Assembly: GCA_030180135.1 (NCBI GenBank)
Contig: CM058239.1
Location: 76,577,823 to 76,641,822 of the forward strand
From: Orychophragmus violaceus
Lineage: Eukaryota; Streptophyta; Magnoliopsida; Brassicales; Brassicaceae
DNA: 64,000 nucleotides
Direction of reading: 5' to 3'
The notes beneath the pieces are model-generated. The model was not told the DNA's origin, searched no databases, and saw only the letters and a program-made list of their open reading frames with translations. Of the stretch, positions 11,209 to 21,664 are shown one piece after another (the first letter of the stretch is position 1; every line of letters begins with the position of its first letter). The translations under genes were made by a program, and so were the position numbers.

Positions 11209-11224
11209 GTAAGCCCCCCCCCCC
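11209..11224 (-). promoter_or_regulatory. Polypurine tract of element E
   Basis: The plus strand reads GTAAG followed by 11 C, so the minus strand is a G11 tract ending directly at the 3' LTR. Element F has the same arrangement at 45276-45288. Confidence 0.85.
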
Positions 11225-11484
11225 AGTTCGTCGATCTTCGTGGTGCTTGAAGTCGGCGGATTTGGTCAGTTTTTAGTTGGGCCGATACTTATTCGGTGTA
11301 GGCCTGGCCGGTCAGTTGAATTCGCTTGCTTTGTTGCTTCTTTCTCGGGTAACTCGAAAGGTTTCTTGGGAAGCAGCTGGATACTGAAGAGTCGCACCTT
11401 TGTAATGATGGCAACTATGAACGCGGGAAGCTGGAGGGTTGCGTAGGGGTCATCATTGCGCTTGTCTCGAAATTCCCCCGCCTG

Positions 11485-11496
11485 CTTATATATATC
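11485..11496 (+). promoter_or_regulatory. TATA box for the antisense gene of element E
   Basis: CTTATATATATC lies 112 bp before the ATG at 11608 on the plus strand and is followed by a CT-rich leader. It lies inside the element, outside the LTR, so the antisense gene may have its own promoter. It could also be read from the adjoining LTR. Confidence 0.55.
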
Positions 11497-11607
11497 GCAC
11501 TCTGCTCTTCTTCGATTTCATTTCTCTCCTTTCGCAGGTACTCCGCTCTCCCTTCTCTCTAGATTTTATTTTCTCTCTCTAGCTTGTTGTTGTGTTAGTC
11601 GTAAGTC

Positions 11608-14600
11608 ATGAGAATTGACTCCAGCTCAGCGTCATCCTCGGGTCGGGATCTTTACTCGGTAAGGTTGTCCGAGGGCAACTCTGCACAACCTAGCTCGTCA
11701 GTCGCAGAGCAGGGCTCTTCATCTGGCTCGGAGCGAACAAAGATATTTTCCCGAAATCCCGAGGATAGTCGAGCTCGGGCTCCTTCGGCTTCGGGTAGCG
11801 TGCAGAGCTTCCGGGTGCCATATTTGATAGACTCGGAGGACGACGGTGCTCGGCCTTGGCTCCTCCCGCCGGTTCAGAATCTGGGTTCTCGTCCGGTAAA
11901 GGTGGAAGCAGTAGCCATAGTTGACCAGGCTCGTTGCGACAGAATGGTGTTGGAGCCGAGCAGGTCCAAGAAAACTCGTAAAATTCAGCGACGGGCTGCG
12001 GATGGCTCGGAAAAGAAGACGCGTCCAGTTCGTCCTGTTCTTCCAACGAAGTGCTCGGACGATGATTTGGCTTGGTTGAAGGACAATTGCGATCCTGGGG
12101 GCGTTGATCGGCTCGAGCTTCGTAAACCCGAGCCACACGAGAGGCCTTGGAATTGTCCGGAAGGATGGATATGCTTGTACGACTTTTGGTTGAAGGATAT
12201 CCATCTAAGGTTTCCTTTGTCGAGGCTGCTCGTGGCGTATTGTGAAGAAAGGAGGATCGCCATGTCCCAGCTGTGTCCGGCTGCTGTACAGAACATGGTC
12301 GGCTCTATGATTCTGGCCTCCGAATGTGGAGTGGAGATGACTCTTCGGTTCTTCGAGGAGATCACAACGATTTCGACGAACCCTACGACCGTCGGGACCC
12401 GGTATGTTTGTATGAGGACCCGTTTCGGGGAGAAAGTTGTCATCGGGAAGCCGTCGAAAGTCGACGATTGGCAGGACCGCTACTTCTATGTTCGGGTCAA
12501 TTCGGCCTCGGTTCCTGACCCGGAAAGGCCGTACAGAGTTCTTTGGAATCATCTCCATGGTAAACCCTTTGCTTTGCTCGTTCCTCTAAATAGACTAACT
12601 TATCCTCGTTTTTTCTTCTTGCAGACCGTCATTCTTTTGATCTCCCAGCACCGGACAGTTTTTTAACGAAACTTCATAGGCTTGTTGCTCGGAGTATTCA
12701 AAAGTGGCCGGACGTTCACGCCAGTCAGGTCAAGCGAGCTATAGAGTGTTTAGACGAAGGTATTCTCCGTTGCTTTTTCTTCTCTTCCCCTTTTTTTTTT
12801 TTGCTCGGGATCCTTTAATATGTATATATACTTTGCAGGTTGTCATCTTCGTTCGGTTGAGTCCCTAGCCGAGTATAACAACAGACCCCTCGTTGCAGTT
12901 GTCCCGAAGAAGAGCCGGAAGAAAGAGATTGGCCGAATGGATCTTGAAGTTGTAAATTACGTCGAGGAGAATCTTGCTACTCCGCAAGGAAACCTGGTCG
13001 TGGAACAGGCTAACCCTTCTGAACCACAGGTAAATCCTGTCCCTCTGGATCCGAACCGACCATTCTCGCCTTGGGTTGGGGAGGTACCCCGTGGAATGGA
13101 TTTCGTGAACGAATTTCACCGAGATTTGTTTCGTCAGGTGTGCGAGGCGGTTGAGGCGGTCGAGGCTCAGAAGAAAAAGAGAAAGAAGAAGAAAAGGTCG
13201 CGACCCGAAGAAACGGCTGCTGCTGAGCCCGGGACCCTTGTTTCTGAAGATGGTCATGAAACCGAGGAGGCCGCCGATGTTCCTTCTCTAGTGAGGAGAA
13301 AGAAGAAAAAGAAGACTGTTGCTACCGAGGACCAAATGGTTGATGCCATCGAGCGCGCTGATGGTGGTAGGGTGGATCTGGCCATTCTTCCTGAGGTCGC
13401 GGATACTCAGGTTGGTAATGTTGAGGATCCGAATATCGATGAGGCTGCTCCTCTGGAATGTCCGGGTGATGATCAGGTCGCTGATCGAGGTGAAACGGAT
13501 GATCGGGAGGGGAACGAAGATTCTGGTTCTCGAAACGAACGCGATATTCCCGACCTGGATGAGATCGCCGGACTCACTTTTCTTGGTGGTCCTGGTGAGG
13601 GCGCGCTCACGGATTATGGCTTTTCTGTGAGGTATGAAGGTTCGAAGCCGCTCTTTCGCGATGGGGAGGCTTGCACAGATTTACTTCGGCTGGTGAGAGA
13701 CAGTCCTCCGAGGCCGTTGCCTTCTGTTACGCACACGCACTTCTCCGACCGTAAACAGGCAGTGGCCAAGGATTTCGTTCGGGTGTGTTCTCTTTTTCTC
13801 TTTCCTCTTTTTTTTTTTTTTGATTATCTGATAGCATTCGATTTTGACTTCTTTTCTGTTCCAGGGCTTTGCCAATTATAATCTGCTTTGTGACGAGTAC
13901 GAGCAGAGAGAGGTCGATCTTGAGAGGGCGATCTGCAGTCTGAAGAGGGAGCTCGGTAAAGCCGAAAGGTATATTTCCGAGATAGAAGGGTTCCGCAAAG
14001 TGGCGGCTGCTGCAGAGGCACTTCGTTCGTCTCTTAAGGTCGAGGAGGAGAAGGTGTTGGCTCTGGAGAAGAAGGTTGTTGAGCTTTCCACCGAGAATAC
14101 TCGGTTGGATGTCGAGAACAGGCAGTGTCTGGCCGATTGTTCGAATGCTCGGGCCGAAGTTGACGAGCTGACTGTTCGAGTGTCTGATCTGCAGAGTAAG
14201 CTCGAATCCGAATGCGCTCAGCTTAAATCTTCCTGTGCGCGCGAAGTTCAGAAAGAGAGGGAGCGAGTTTCTGATAAGGCACATGCTCGGCTATCCAAAA
14301 TCAGGAAAGCCAATGAAGAGAAAGAGCTCGGGAGAAGAACTCAGATACTGATGAACCAGGCTGCTGCTGTTGCGTCAATGCTGGAGACGCTCGTCAAGGA
14401 AGGTTTTGCAGTTCCCGCGGATAGGATAGCCAAGGCTCATTCCGATTTCGATCGTTTCAAGGAACAGCTCGTCTCGATCCAGTTCACCGACCTGGCTGAC
14501 GAGGACTTTACTATGACTCCACCAGGTAGTCCAGGTCGGGCCGATGGGGCTTCTTCGATGCCTGTTTTAGATCAGCCTGTCTCGAATCGTGCGCTCGTGG

Positions 14601-14692
14601 CATCTTCGGTGGTGGACAATCTTCGGGCGGTTGGGATTACCGGGGGTGAAGACGAGGATACGGCTGAAGATCGAGCTCCCGAGGCTTCCTAG
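11608..14692 (+). CDS. Antisense ORF of Tat element E: spliced 952-aa protein, putative gypsy-type transposon domain
   Basis: Four exons joined by GT-AG introns are predicted: 11608-12559, 12625-12759, 12839-13782 and 13865-14692. The joined length is 2,859 bases, divisible by three, with no internal stop. Residues 1-175 are Ser/Arg-rich and probably disordered. About 178-320 (CPEGWICLYDFWLKD, then LSRLLVAYCEERRIAMSQL) resembles the plant 'putative gypsy type transposon' domain (PF04195-like). Exon 3 encodes acidic stretches and two lysine-rich blocks (KKKRKKKKRSR, RRKKKKKT) that look like nuclear localisation signals. Exon 4 is a long coiled coil, then a Ser/Pro-rich tail. The gene runs opposite to gag-pol and converges on it. 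Antisense ORFs here are known in Tat elements, but their function is not. Being open beside a broken pol suggests recent activity or selection. Confidence 0.8.
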
Positions 14693-14869
14693 ATTTTCTC
14701 CTTGTGAATTTTGTTTTCTTTCTCCCCCCTTTTTGTAATGCCTGTTTGTAATCGGACTTGTGCCTTTGAGCACTTTTAAATGAATTTTGTTTTTCCTCGC
14801 TCTTTCTTTATTTTTTTATATATATGCCCGAGTCAGAATAAACAACGAAAGAAGGTGTTCGAAGGAGCG

Positions 14870-15165
14870 AGCAACGATGCTCGGCTTATCCCGTAGGACC
14901 GACCAGGACAGTTATGCGAAACTGTGTTCGGCTTATTTTTTCTGTCAGTCGTCCTTGTGCGGGAGCTCGGCCCGGCTTACTTAGTTGTGGGGTTCGAGAC
15001 TATGCTCGTTGTACCACAGGTCGGGTGCGAGTAAATGCTCGGCTTACCCCTAAGGTCTGACCGGGATGGTATGCGAGGGCTATGCTCGGCTTATTTACTG
15101 TCGATCAGCCTTGTGCGGGAACTTGGCCCGGCTTACAATGTATCGAGCATCTGGCCAGGATGTCG
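14870..15165. repeat. Imperfect tandem repeat between antisense gene and pol of E
   Basis: A unit of about 157 bp starts near 14877 (ATGCTCGGCTTATCCCGTAGG) and again near 15034 (ATGCTCGGCTTACCCCTAAGG). Each contains GACC(A/G)GGA, then CTTGTGCGGGA and GGCCCGGCTTAC. It lies where the two convergent transcription units of the element meet. The second unit is truncated. Confidence 0.7.
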
Positions 15166-15238
15166 ATCTGTTCGGTGTGGTTGAAACAAAATTTAACTTA
15201 ATAAAATTTTATTATTGATATAGCTGAGCCTCGTGAGA

Positions 15239-15283
15239 GGTTGCCAACGTACCCCGAAAGGGGATCAAGCCGATCGTAGTTCA
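15239..15283 (-). promoter_or_regulatory. Conserved hairpin block downstream of pol (Tat elements)
   Basis: The plus strand reads TTGCCAACGTACCCC, GAAA, GGGGATCAAGCC, then GTAGTTCA, with a perfect CCCC-GAAA-GGGG hairpin at 15252-15263. Element F has the matching block at 50004-50050 with loop TTTC. It lies 127 bp after the pol stop. Similar motifs occur downstream of pol in other plant Tat/Ogre elements, from general recollection. A role in RNA 3' processing, packaging or stability is a guess. Confidence 0.6.
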
Positions 15284-15409
15284 CTTTACATATTACTCGA
15301 GCTCGTGTATAGCGAGCTCGGTTTTTGTGAGCGAGAGATGCTCGTTTTTTTTTTTTTTTTTTTTTTTTAGCGCGATGCTCGGCTTTTTTGTGAGCGAGGG
15401 ATGCTCGGC

Positions 15410-16891
15410 CTAGTAGTAGTACCTTTTGAGTTTGTTTGCGTTCCAAGAGCGTGGAATGGATTCTCCCTTCATCGTTACGAGCTCGTAAACCCCGGGTTTT
15501 ACTATCTTTGAAACGATGTACGGACCTTCCCAGTTTGCGCCGAGTTTCCCTGCTCGGTATTCCCGTGTGTTTTCGAACACTTTCCGGAGAACGAGGTCGC
15601 CTTCCACGAAGCGGCGTCCTTTGACCTTCTTGTTGTAGTGTCTCGTGATTTGCTGCTGATAGTTCTGGAGACGTAGGAGCGCTCGGTCTCGAAGTTCCTC
15701 TGCTTGATCAAGGCAGTCGATGATCATGTTGTTGTTAAGGTCTTCGTGCTCGGGCGCGATACTCAGGCGTATTGTCGGGACACACATCTCGGCTGGGGAC
15801 ATTGCCTCCATTCCGTGAGAGAGTGAAAAAGGTGTCTGGCCGGTTGATGTTCTCGGGGTGGTCCGATGAGACCAGAGGACGCCATCGGGCTCGTCGGCCC
15901 AGAGGCCTTTCTTACTTTCCATTCGCTTTTTCAGACCGTCGATGATCGTTTTGTTGGTCGCCTCGGCCTGACCATTACCTTGTGGGTACCTCGGTGTTGA
16001 TTTGTTCAGACGTATCTTCCACCTCGCACAGAATCCTTCGAACAGATTGGAGATAAACTGGGAACCATTGTCGGTTACGATCTCGTAGGGAACACCGTGA
16101 CGGCAGATTATGTACTTCCAAACAAACTTCTGAACGTCGAGGTTTTTGATTTCCGAGTAGGATTCGGCTTCGACCCACTTGGTCAAGTAATCGGTCATTA
16201 TTAGGATGAACTTCTTTTGATGCGAGGCCAGGAGAGGTCCGACAATGTCCATCGCCCATCGCATGAATGGGTAGGGTGTGGCTGCGGTGGTGAGGAGCTC
16301 GGCTGGCTGGTGTATGCTTGGGGCGTGCCTCTGACATTTCTCGCATCGGGCGACATAGCTCTCGCAGTCAGCGATCATGGTTGGCCAGAAGTGACCGTGT
16401 CGCTTTATCTTTGCGGCCAATGCTCGGCCGCTTGTATGATTTCCGCCTGCTCCTTCGTGAGTTTGCTCGGTGACCCATTTGATCTCCTGCCCGTTTATGC
16501 ATCGCAATAGTGCCTTGGACGCGCTCCAACGGAATAGTTCGTCCTTCATTATTACGTACCGAGCGCAGCGAACTTTTAAACGGCGAGCTGCCCAACGATC
16601 CTTGGGGACCTTCCCCGTTAGTATATAGTCCTTGATTTCGTCTCTCCAGTCGATGGTAGTAGCATGTTCGGGATCGGTATCCTTAATTACCTCCTCGTTG
16701 CTTCTATGAGCATCGTCCAATCCTTCTTCTTCCTCGGTAATGAGAAGTACATCTTCGTTCGGTGCGATGCTTGGTCGAGCTATGCATTCAACTGGAATGA
16801 TTCGACGAAGATCGGGGTCCGAAGTCGATGCTAGGGCGGCCAGTGCGTCGGCAGAGGAGTTGTCGCTTCTGGGGATCTTGGTTAGCGTGAC
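15410..16891 (-). pseudogene. pol: Integrase part of E pol (follows a premature stop)
   Basis: Downstream of the TAG at 16892-16894 the frame stays open to a stop at 15410. The zinc-binding HHCC domain is seen as HTSGRALAAKIKRHGHFW...CESYVARCEKC. The catalytic DDE triad is present: MDIVGPL, IVTDNGSQF and NGQAEATNK. The C-terminal part includes EGDLVLRKVFENT and GANWEGPYIV, ending KLKRYYY. The integrase itself looks whole. It inserts element DNA into the chromosome, but here it cannot be made from gag-pol without reading through the stop. Residues upstream of the integrase (VTLTKIPRSDNSSADALAALAS) belong to the end of the second RNase H. Confidence 0.85.
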
Positions 16892-18485
16892 CTACCCGAT
16901 CCGTCCGGTGGTTTCCTGGACGAGTTTTAAGTATGCATCCATGCGCTCGTTTTTTGCTTCGTATTCCCCGTTGAATTGGTTTACGACCAGCTGCGAGTCG
17001 GCGAACGCATCTACTTGCTTTGCTCCTACCACTTCGGCTAGTCGTAGTCCAGCGAGCAGTGCTTCGTATTCGGCTTCGTTGTTTGAAGCTGGAAATCCTA
17101 GGCGGAAGGATTGTTCGATTAGCTCGCCGGTCGGGGATGTCAATTTGACTCCTACGCCCGAACCGTTTCTTGATGAGGAACCGTCTACGAACAGAATCCA
17201 TTTCTCCTTTGGAGGCAAAGCTTCGTTGAAAGTGAGTTCGGGTGGTAGCTCGATGAGGAAGTCAGCTAGGACTTGTGCCTTTGCGCTGGTTCGGGGTTTG
17301 TATTCGATGTCGTACTCGCTTAGCTCTACCGCCCATTTAGCAATTCTTCCTGACTGGCTCGAACTATGCAGGATTGTTATGATTGGTTGGTTCGTGAGTA
17401 CGACCACCGAATGTGATTGAAAATAAGGGCGGAGCTTCCGCGCTGAGACGACGACTGCTAACGCGAGCTTCTCGAGTGTGTTGTAGCGTGTTTCCGCGTC
17501 GTCGAAGATTTTACTTGTGTAGAAAATGGGTCTTTGGTCACCTCGATCGTCGCGGACGAGCACACTGCTGACTGCCGAGGTTGACACAGATATGTATAAG
17601 TACAACGTCTCTCCTTCCTCGGGTTTGGCCAGAATTGGTGGGGTGGAGAGGTAGGTCTTTAGCTGTTGAAACGCGTTCTCGCACTTAGCGTCCCACTCGA
17701 ATTTCTTGTTCCCACGAAGAAGATTGTAGAAAGGGAGACACTTGTCCGTTGATCGGGAGATGAATCGATTCAGTGCTGCGACACGTCCGGTTAGTCGTTG
17801 GACCTCTCTGGTGTTCCTTGGAGATGGGAGCTCGGTGATCGCCGTTATTTTCTTCGGGTTTGCTTCGATTCCTCTCTTTGTGACGATGTAACCAAGGAAC
17901 TCTCCCGACGTGACCGCAAAAGTGCATTTTTCTGGATTCAACTTCATTCCGTATTTGTTCAGGCTCGCGAAACACGTTGTGAGGTGACTGATGTGGTCGT
18001 CGGCTAAAGCAGATTTGACGAGCATATCGTCAATATAAACTTCCATTGTGTTGCCGAGCTGGTCGGCGAACATTCGGTTTACGAGGCGCTGGTAAGTTGC
18101 TCCTGCATTCTTGAGCCCGAAGGGCATAACCTTGTAACAATATGTGCCGCGGTCAGTGATGAAGGAAGTCTTTTCTCGGTCGTCCGGGTGCATCATAATC
18201 TGATTATACCCTGCGAAGGCGTCCATGAACGATAGCAGCTCGTGGCCGGTGGTCGCTTCTACGAGTCGATCAATGTGCGGAAGCGGGAAGCTATCCTTTG
18301 GGCACGCCTTGTTGAGGTCGGTGAAATCTACGCATACTCTCCATTTACCATTCTTCTTTTTCACTACGACGGGATTTGCCAACCAGTCCGGATATTTCAC
18401 CTCGGTGATCGAACCTGCCTTTGAAAGTCTTTCTACTTCATCGTTGACAGCTTTGGCGCGTTCGGGGCCGAGCTTTCTCTTTTCT
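16892..18485 (-). pseudogene. pol: Reverse transcriptase and dual RNase H part of E pol
   Basis: The frame is open from after the frameshift near 18480 to a TAG at 16892-16894. RT blocks are all present: KKKNGKWRVCVDFTDLNKACPKD, FMDAFAGYNQI, MPFGLKNAGATYQRLVN and the catalytic YIDDMLVKS. Then come the gypsy RNase H (YTSKIFDDAETRYNTLEK...) and a second domain with FVDGSSSRNGSGVGV, NNEAEYEALLAGL and DSQLVVNQ, typical of the archaeal-like RNase H gained by plant Tat elements. These copy the RNA to DNA and remove the RNA template. The stop truncates the second RNase H near its end, so only stop suppression would give a full Pol. Confidence 0.88.
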
Positions 18486-20124
18486 GTTTGACTGGTTTAA
18501 AGATCGGATCGACGTGCAGTTCGTGACATGCGATGGTCGGGTCGACTCCAGCCATGTCAGTCGTTGTCCAGGCGAAGGTTGTGGCATTTTCCTGCAGGAA
18601 TTCTATCAGCTTGTCTCGTAGGTCAGCTCGGAGGTCGGCTCCTATTCCGACGCAGCGTTCGGGATCGCGAATGTCGATATTGATTTGTACTATCGCGTCC
18701 TTCTGCGGGCGATCGGGAGGTGGCAGCTCGATTCGAGGCTCTGCGACTAGGTATGCTTGCGATTTATGGCGCATTTTGTGCTCGATACGGAAGCATGTGC
18801 GGGATATCCTCTGATCTCCTCGTAGTGTATACACGCCGAATGGGGTTGGGAACTTGACACATTGATGAAATGTGGATGGGACCGCCCTCATTTCGTGAAT
18901 CCAAGGCGTGCCGAGGATGACGTTGTAGATGGTTGGTCGGTCGACGACTACGAATTTGATCAGCTTGGTGATTCTGCCGACGTAGACTGGAAGTTTGATT
19001 GTTCCGATTGTGTTGATCGAGTCTCCCGAGAAGCCGGTTAGTGGTCTCGTCGACGGTTTGATACGGTAGTCGCTGAGCTCCATACGTTGCAGTGTTTCTC
19101 TAAAAATTAGGTCGACCGAGCTGCCGGTGTCGATTAGAATTTTTTCTACCTCGCAGTCGCCGATTCGCATGGCGACGACGAGTGGGTCGTTATGCGGTCG
19201 GTCCACTCCTTCGGCATCCTGTTCGGTGAAGCTTACTTCCTCGCCGATTTTGAGCTCGTCAGTGGCGTTTCGTCGGTAGTGCTGGGCCGCCGTGGCCCTC
19301 CGTTCGTATTCTTTTATCGATCGAACTGAATCGTTGACCATAGGCAGTCCTCCCATAATCATGTTTATTCGTCTCCTTGGACGTGCTCTGTCTTCCTCTT
19401 CTTCGTCGCGAGATCTTTTATCCGCGGCTGCCGCTGTGTTGATTTGTTCAATCTCTTCGTCGAAAGCAACATGTTTCCTTCGCTCTTCCTGGACGATCCT
19501 GAAGCGCTCGGCCTCGTTCTTTGGTTGTGTGACCTGGTTGATTTGCTTCGGGTGAGGTTTGTTGCGATCCAGCACTAGTTTCTTCCCATCTTTTTGGTAA
19601 TCGGCGAAGAGGAGGGCTTGAAGTTTTCTGCATTCCTCGGTGCTATGACCCGCTCGCTGATGATATTCGCAGAATAACTTGTTTTTATCGGCTCCTCGGA
19701 TGAACTTGTTCCACGGCTTGCCTTGATTTTGGCCTTGGTATCCCTGCGTGGGTCGTTCCTGCTGATGATTTTGAGAGCGGTCGGGATGGGTTTGTCGTTG
19801 ATCCTGATGGGGACGTTCCTCGTCCTGCCGGTGTCCCTGCAACTGATCGCTGACATAATACGACGATTTTCCTCTTCTCGCGGTTTCTTCTTCCTTGTTT
19901 TTTTTGTAATCCTGATCGTAGTGTTGCCGAGGTTCATATTGCTCGGTACTCTTTTCGGTTTTGTCTTTCGAAGTCGAACTCTTTGGCCCAAACTTCTTGG
20001 CTAGGGTTTCTTTTTCTTCCTCTAGTTCGACGAAGATTGATGCTCGGTGGAGGGCGTCCTCTAGCGAGCTTGGTCTATTTTTCTTCAATTTTTCTCGGAA
20101 GCTTGACTCGTACCAGAGGCCGTT
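18433..20124 (-). pseudogene. gag: Gag C-terminus and protease of element E
   Basis: This continues the gag frame after the premature TGA (20125-20127) with WYESSFREKLKKNRPSS. A charged, Gln-rich region follows, then the Tat-type zinc-binding knuckle FCEYHQRAGHSTEECRKL. The aspartic protease has the active-site motif ILIDTGSSVDLIF, followed by FVVVDRPTIYNVILGTPWIHEM. The frame runs on to 18433, but relative to RT it is shifted after PVKQKR near 18480. The protease cuts Gag-Pol into mature proteins. One nonsense and one frameshift flank an otherwise intact segment. Confidence 0.85.
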
Positions 20125-21162
20125 TCAGAGTGCGGGCAGACCTTCGCTGTCGGTGATCGTGATTTTGGCCAAAACGTTTTTGAAGCGGGTGACGTACGAT
20201 CGGAGGCTTTCCCTCGGTCCTTGGGAGATAGCCCATAGGTCGGCGTTTGATACCTCCTCCTGGATATACATCGAGTAATGTTTGAGAAAGGCGTGCGTTA
20301 AGTCGTTGTATCCGTCGATCGAGTTCGGTTCCAAGCGGGAGAACCAATCCAGGGCCGAGCCGGTCAAATGCTCGACGAACAGTTGGCAGTAGCCTGCGTC
20401 ACGTTCCCCAACACTGAACTTTGTCCTCCCCATTGCAATGCGGAATGCCGTCAGAAACTGCCTTGGGTCGGATTTACCGTCGTAGGTCGTCATCTTGATT
20501 TTGACCGCAGAGATAGGATGCTCAAACTGGATGTCCATGAGGCGGCGAGTGAACGGAGTGTTCTGAGTTTCTTCCAGTACACGATCGATCTCGGGGGCCG
20601 AGCTGATCGTTTGATGGACTTTGGACGTCATATTTTTCAACATTAGCTTTATGTCTTCAATTTCGATGTCTCTGTGTGCGTCGGGCGCTGAGCTACTCGG
20701 GATATTCGTGTTGGGAGGTTGTTCGTCCTCGGTCTGCTGCTGCGTTACTGTTCGGTTTCTCGGATTTGGAGGTGGCGTTTCTTCAAATAACTCTCGGTGC
20801 AGATGAGTTCGGGGGACGGACCCTTGTTGACTGGTCATTCGTAGATCGTTGATTTGCCCTTGGCATACTGCGTGTGCCGTGGCGAGCTGATCGAAGCGAG
20901 CGTTGCTTCCCTGAGAGAGTTCGGCTATTTGAGTCATGAAAGTTTTGAGCAAGGTGCACATGTCCTGCTCGTTTGTCTGAGTTTCCGCGGCTTGTTGTGG
21001 TCGTTCGGTATTTAGAGGTTGCTGCTCGGCGCCGGCCGGCTGAATGATTGGATCTGCAACCTGAGAAATGTGCTGGGGTTGCCCTCTTGCTCGGGAGGCT
21101 GTTTCCGAGCTTGTGATGTCTTCGATGTGGACGTAATCCTTGTTCGATGGAGCTCCTGTCAT
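20125..21162 (-). pseudogene. gag: Gag N-terminal part of element E (345 codons, premature TGA)
   Basis: It begins MTGAPSNKDYVHIEDIT, 55 bp inside the 5' LTR, so the start is well placed. A Gln-rich N-terminus precedes the Retrotrans_gag domain (PISAVKIKMTTYDGKSDPRQF, then VEHLTGSALDWFSRLEPNSID, then YIQEEVSNADLWAI). It ends at TGA within the sequence LPAL*NGLWYES, where related elements continue. This single change separates the particle protein from the nucleocapsid and protease. Confidence 0.87.
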
Positions 21163-21197
21163 CGCTGAATCTGTCCGTTAGTGAAGAAAAACTTATT

Positions 21198-21214
21198 CCC
21201 CTCAGACGGCGCCA
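21198..21214 (-). promoter_or_regulatory. Primer-binding site of element E
   Basis: The minus strand reads TGGCGCCGTCTGAGGGG two bases after the 5' LTR. TGGCGCCGT matches the 3' end expected for the tRNA-Asp primer used by many Tat and Athila elements. The rest diverges. Confidence 0.75.
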
Positions 21215-21216
21215 AT

Positions 21217-21659
21217 TGTGATAACCGAGGTGGTCACAAGGTCGGGATGCGCGTCTTGCTAAAGAGTTGACGTGCTCGGTCCGAAGGAACTAAGTTGTTC
21301 TTGAGAGAGAACCGACTAGATTCGGAGATAAGCAAGAGTAAAACAGTGCTCGGGGTGAAGGAAGAGAAGATTGCGTTCGGGGTTCTTTGTCGAGAGTAAT
21401 ATGCTCGGGACGAGCGTAGTTGGTATTCTGATTCCCGAGCAGGTCGAAAGGCGTGCTCGGTTTACAATTCGGGAAATTGACTCTAGAGAGAGAAAGTAGT
21501 AAGAAGTGCACAAATCCCAAAAAGTTACATTAATGTACAGTGACGACTCCTATTTATAGTAAAATACGGTCGTACTTTTTACAGGCCGTTGACCGCTTGT
21601 CGAGCTCGTGCGGATTGGGCCGTACTTGGCGACGAGATGGGCTGAACCCATATATAACA
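21217..21659 (-). repeat. 5' LTR of element E (443 bp, internal deletion)
   Basis: Matches 10573-11208 except for a 193-bp deletion between GGGCTGAAC and CCATATATAACA. The ends of the deleted piece share AACC in the long LTR, which suggests microhomology. The removed piece is next to the outer end of the LTR, upstream of the promoter TATA. Confidence 0.93.
21549..21559 (-). promoter_or_regulatory. TATA box in the 5' LTR of element E
   Basis: The minus strand reads CTATAAATAGG, the likely core promoter for the genomic transcript. It is retained although the LTR has lost 193 bp upstream of it. Confidence 0.6.
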
Positions 21660-21664
21660 ATTAC

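Larger units (their letters stand above)
10573..21659 (-). mobile_element. Ty3/gypsy Tat-clade retrotransposon E with antisense gene
   Basis: A reversed element with LTRs 10573-11208 and 21217-21659, both starting TGTGATAACC on the plus strand and ending CATATATAACA. They are flanked by ATTAC (10568-10572 and 21660-21664). Over the shared 443 bp the LTRs differ at only three positions by eye, so insertion was recent. Pol order is PR-RT-RNaseH-second RNaseH-INT. The second RNase H, the long 3' part and the antisense ORF are hallmarks of the plant Tat lineage. The right LTR lacks 193 bp found in the left one. Gag-pol has three lesions, while the antisense gene is open. Confidence 0.95.

Noticed and set aside
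11690..12558. Several minus-strand ORFs over the antisense gene of E
   Set aside because: Shadows of the plus-strand coding exon; no domain and no splice logic.
18930..18960. GTCGGTCGACGAC in E as another palindrome module
   Set aside because: It is the coding sequence for the conserved VVDRPT motif of protease, and has no partner core at 21-22 bp.
16217..20004. Plus-strand ORFs over E pol
   Set aside because: Opposite-strand shadows of the reverse transcriptase, RNase H and gag frames.
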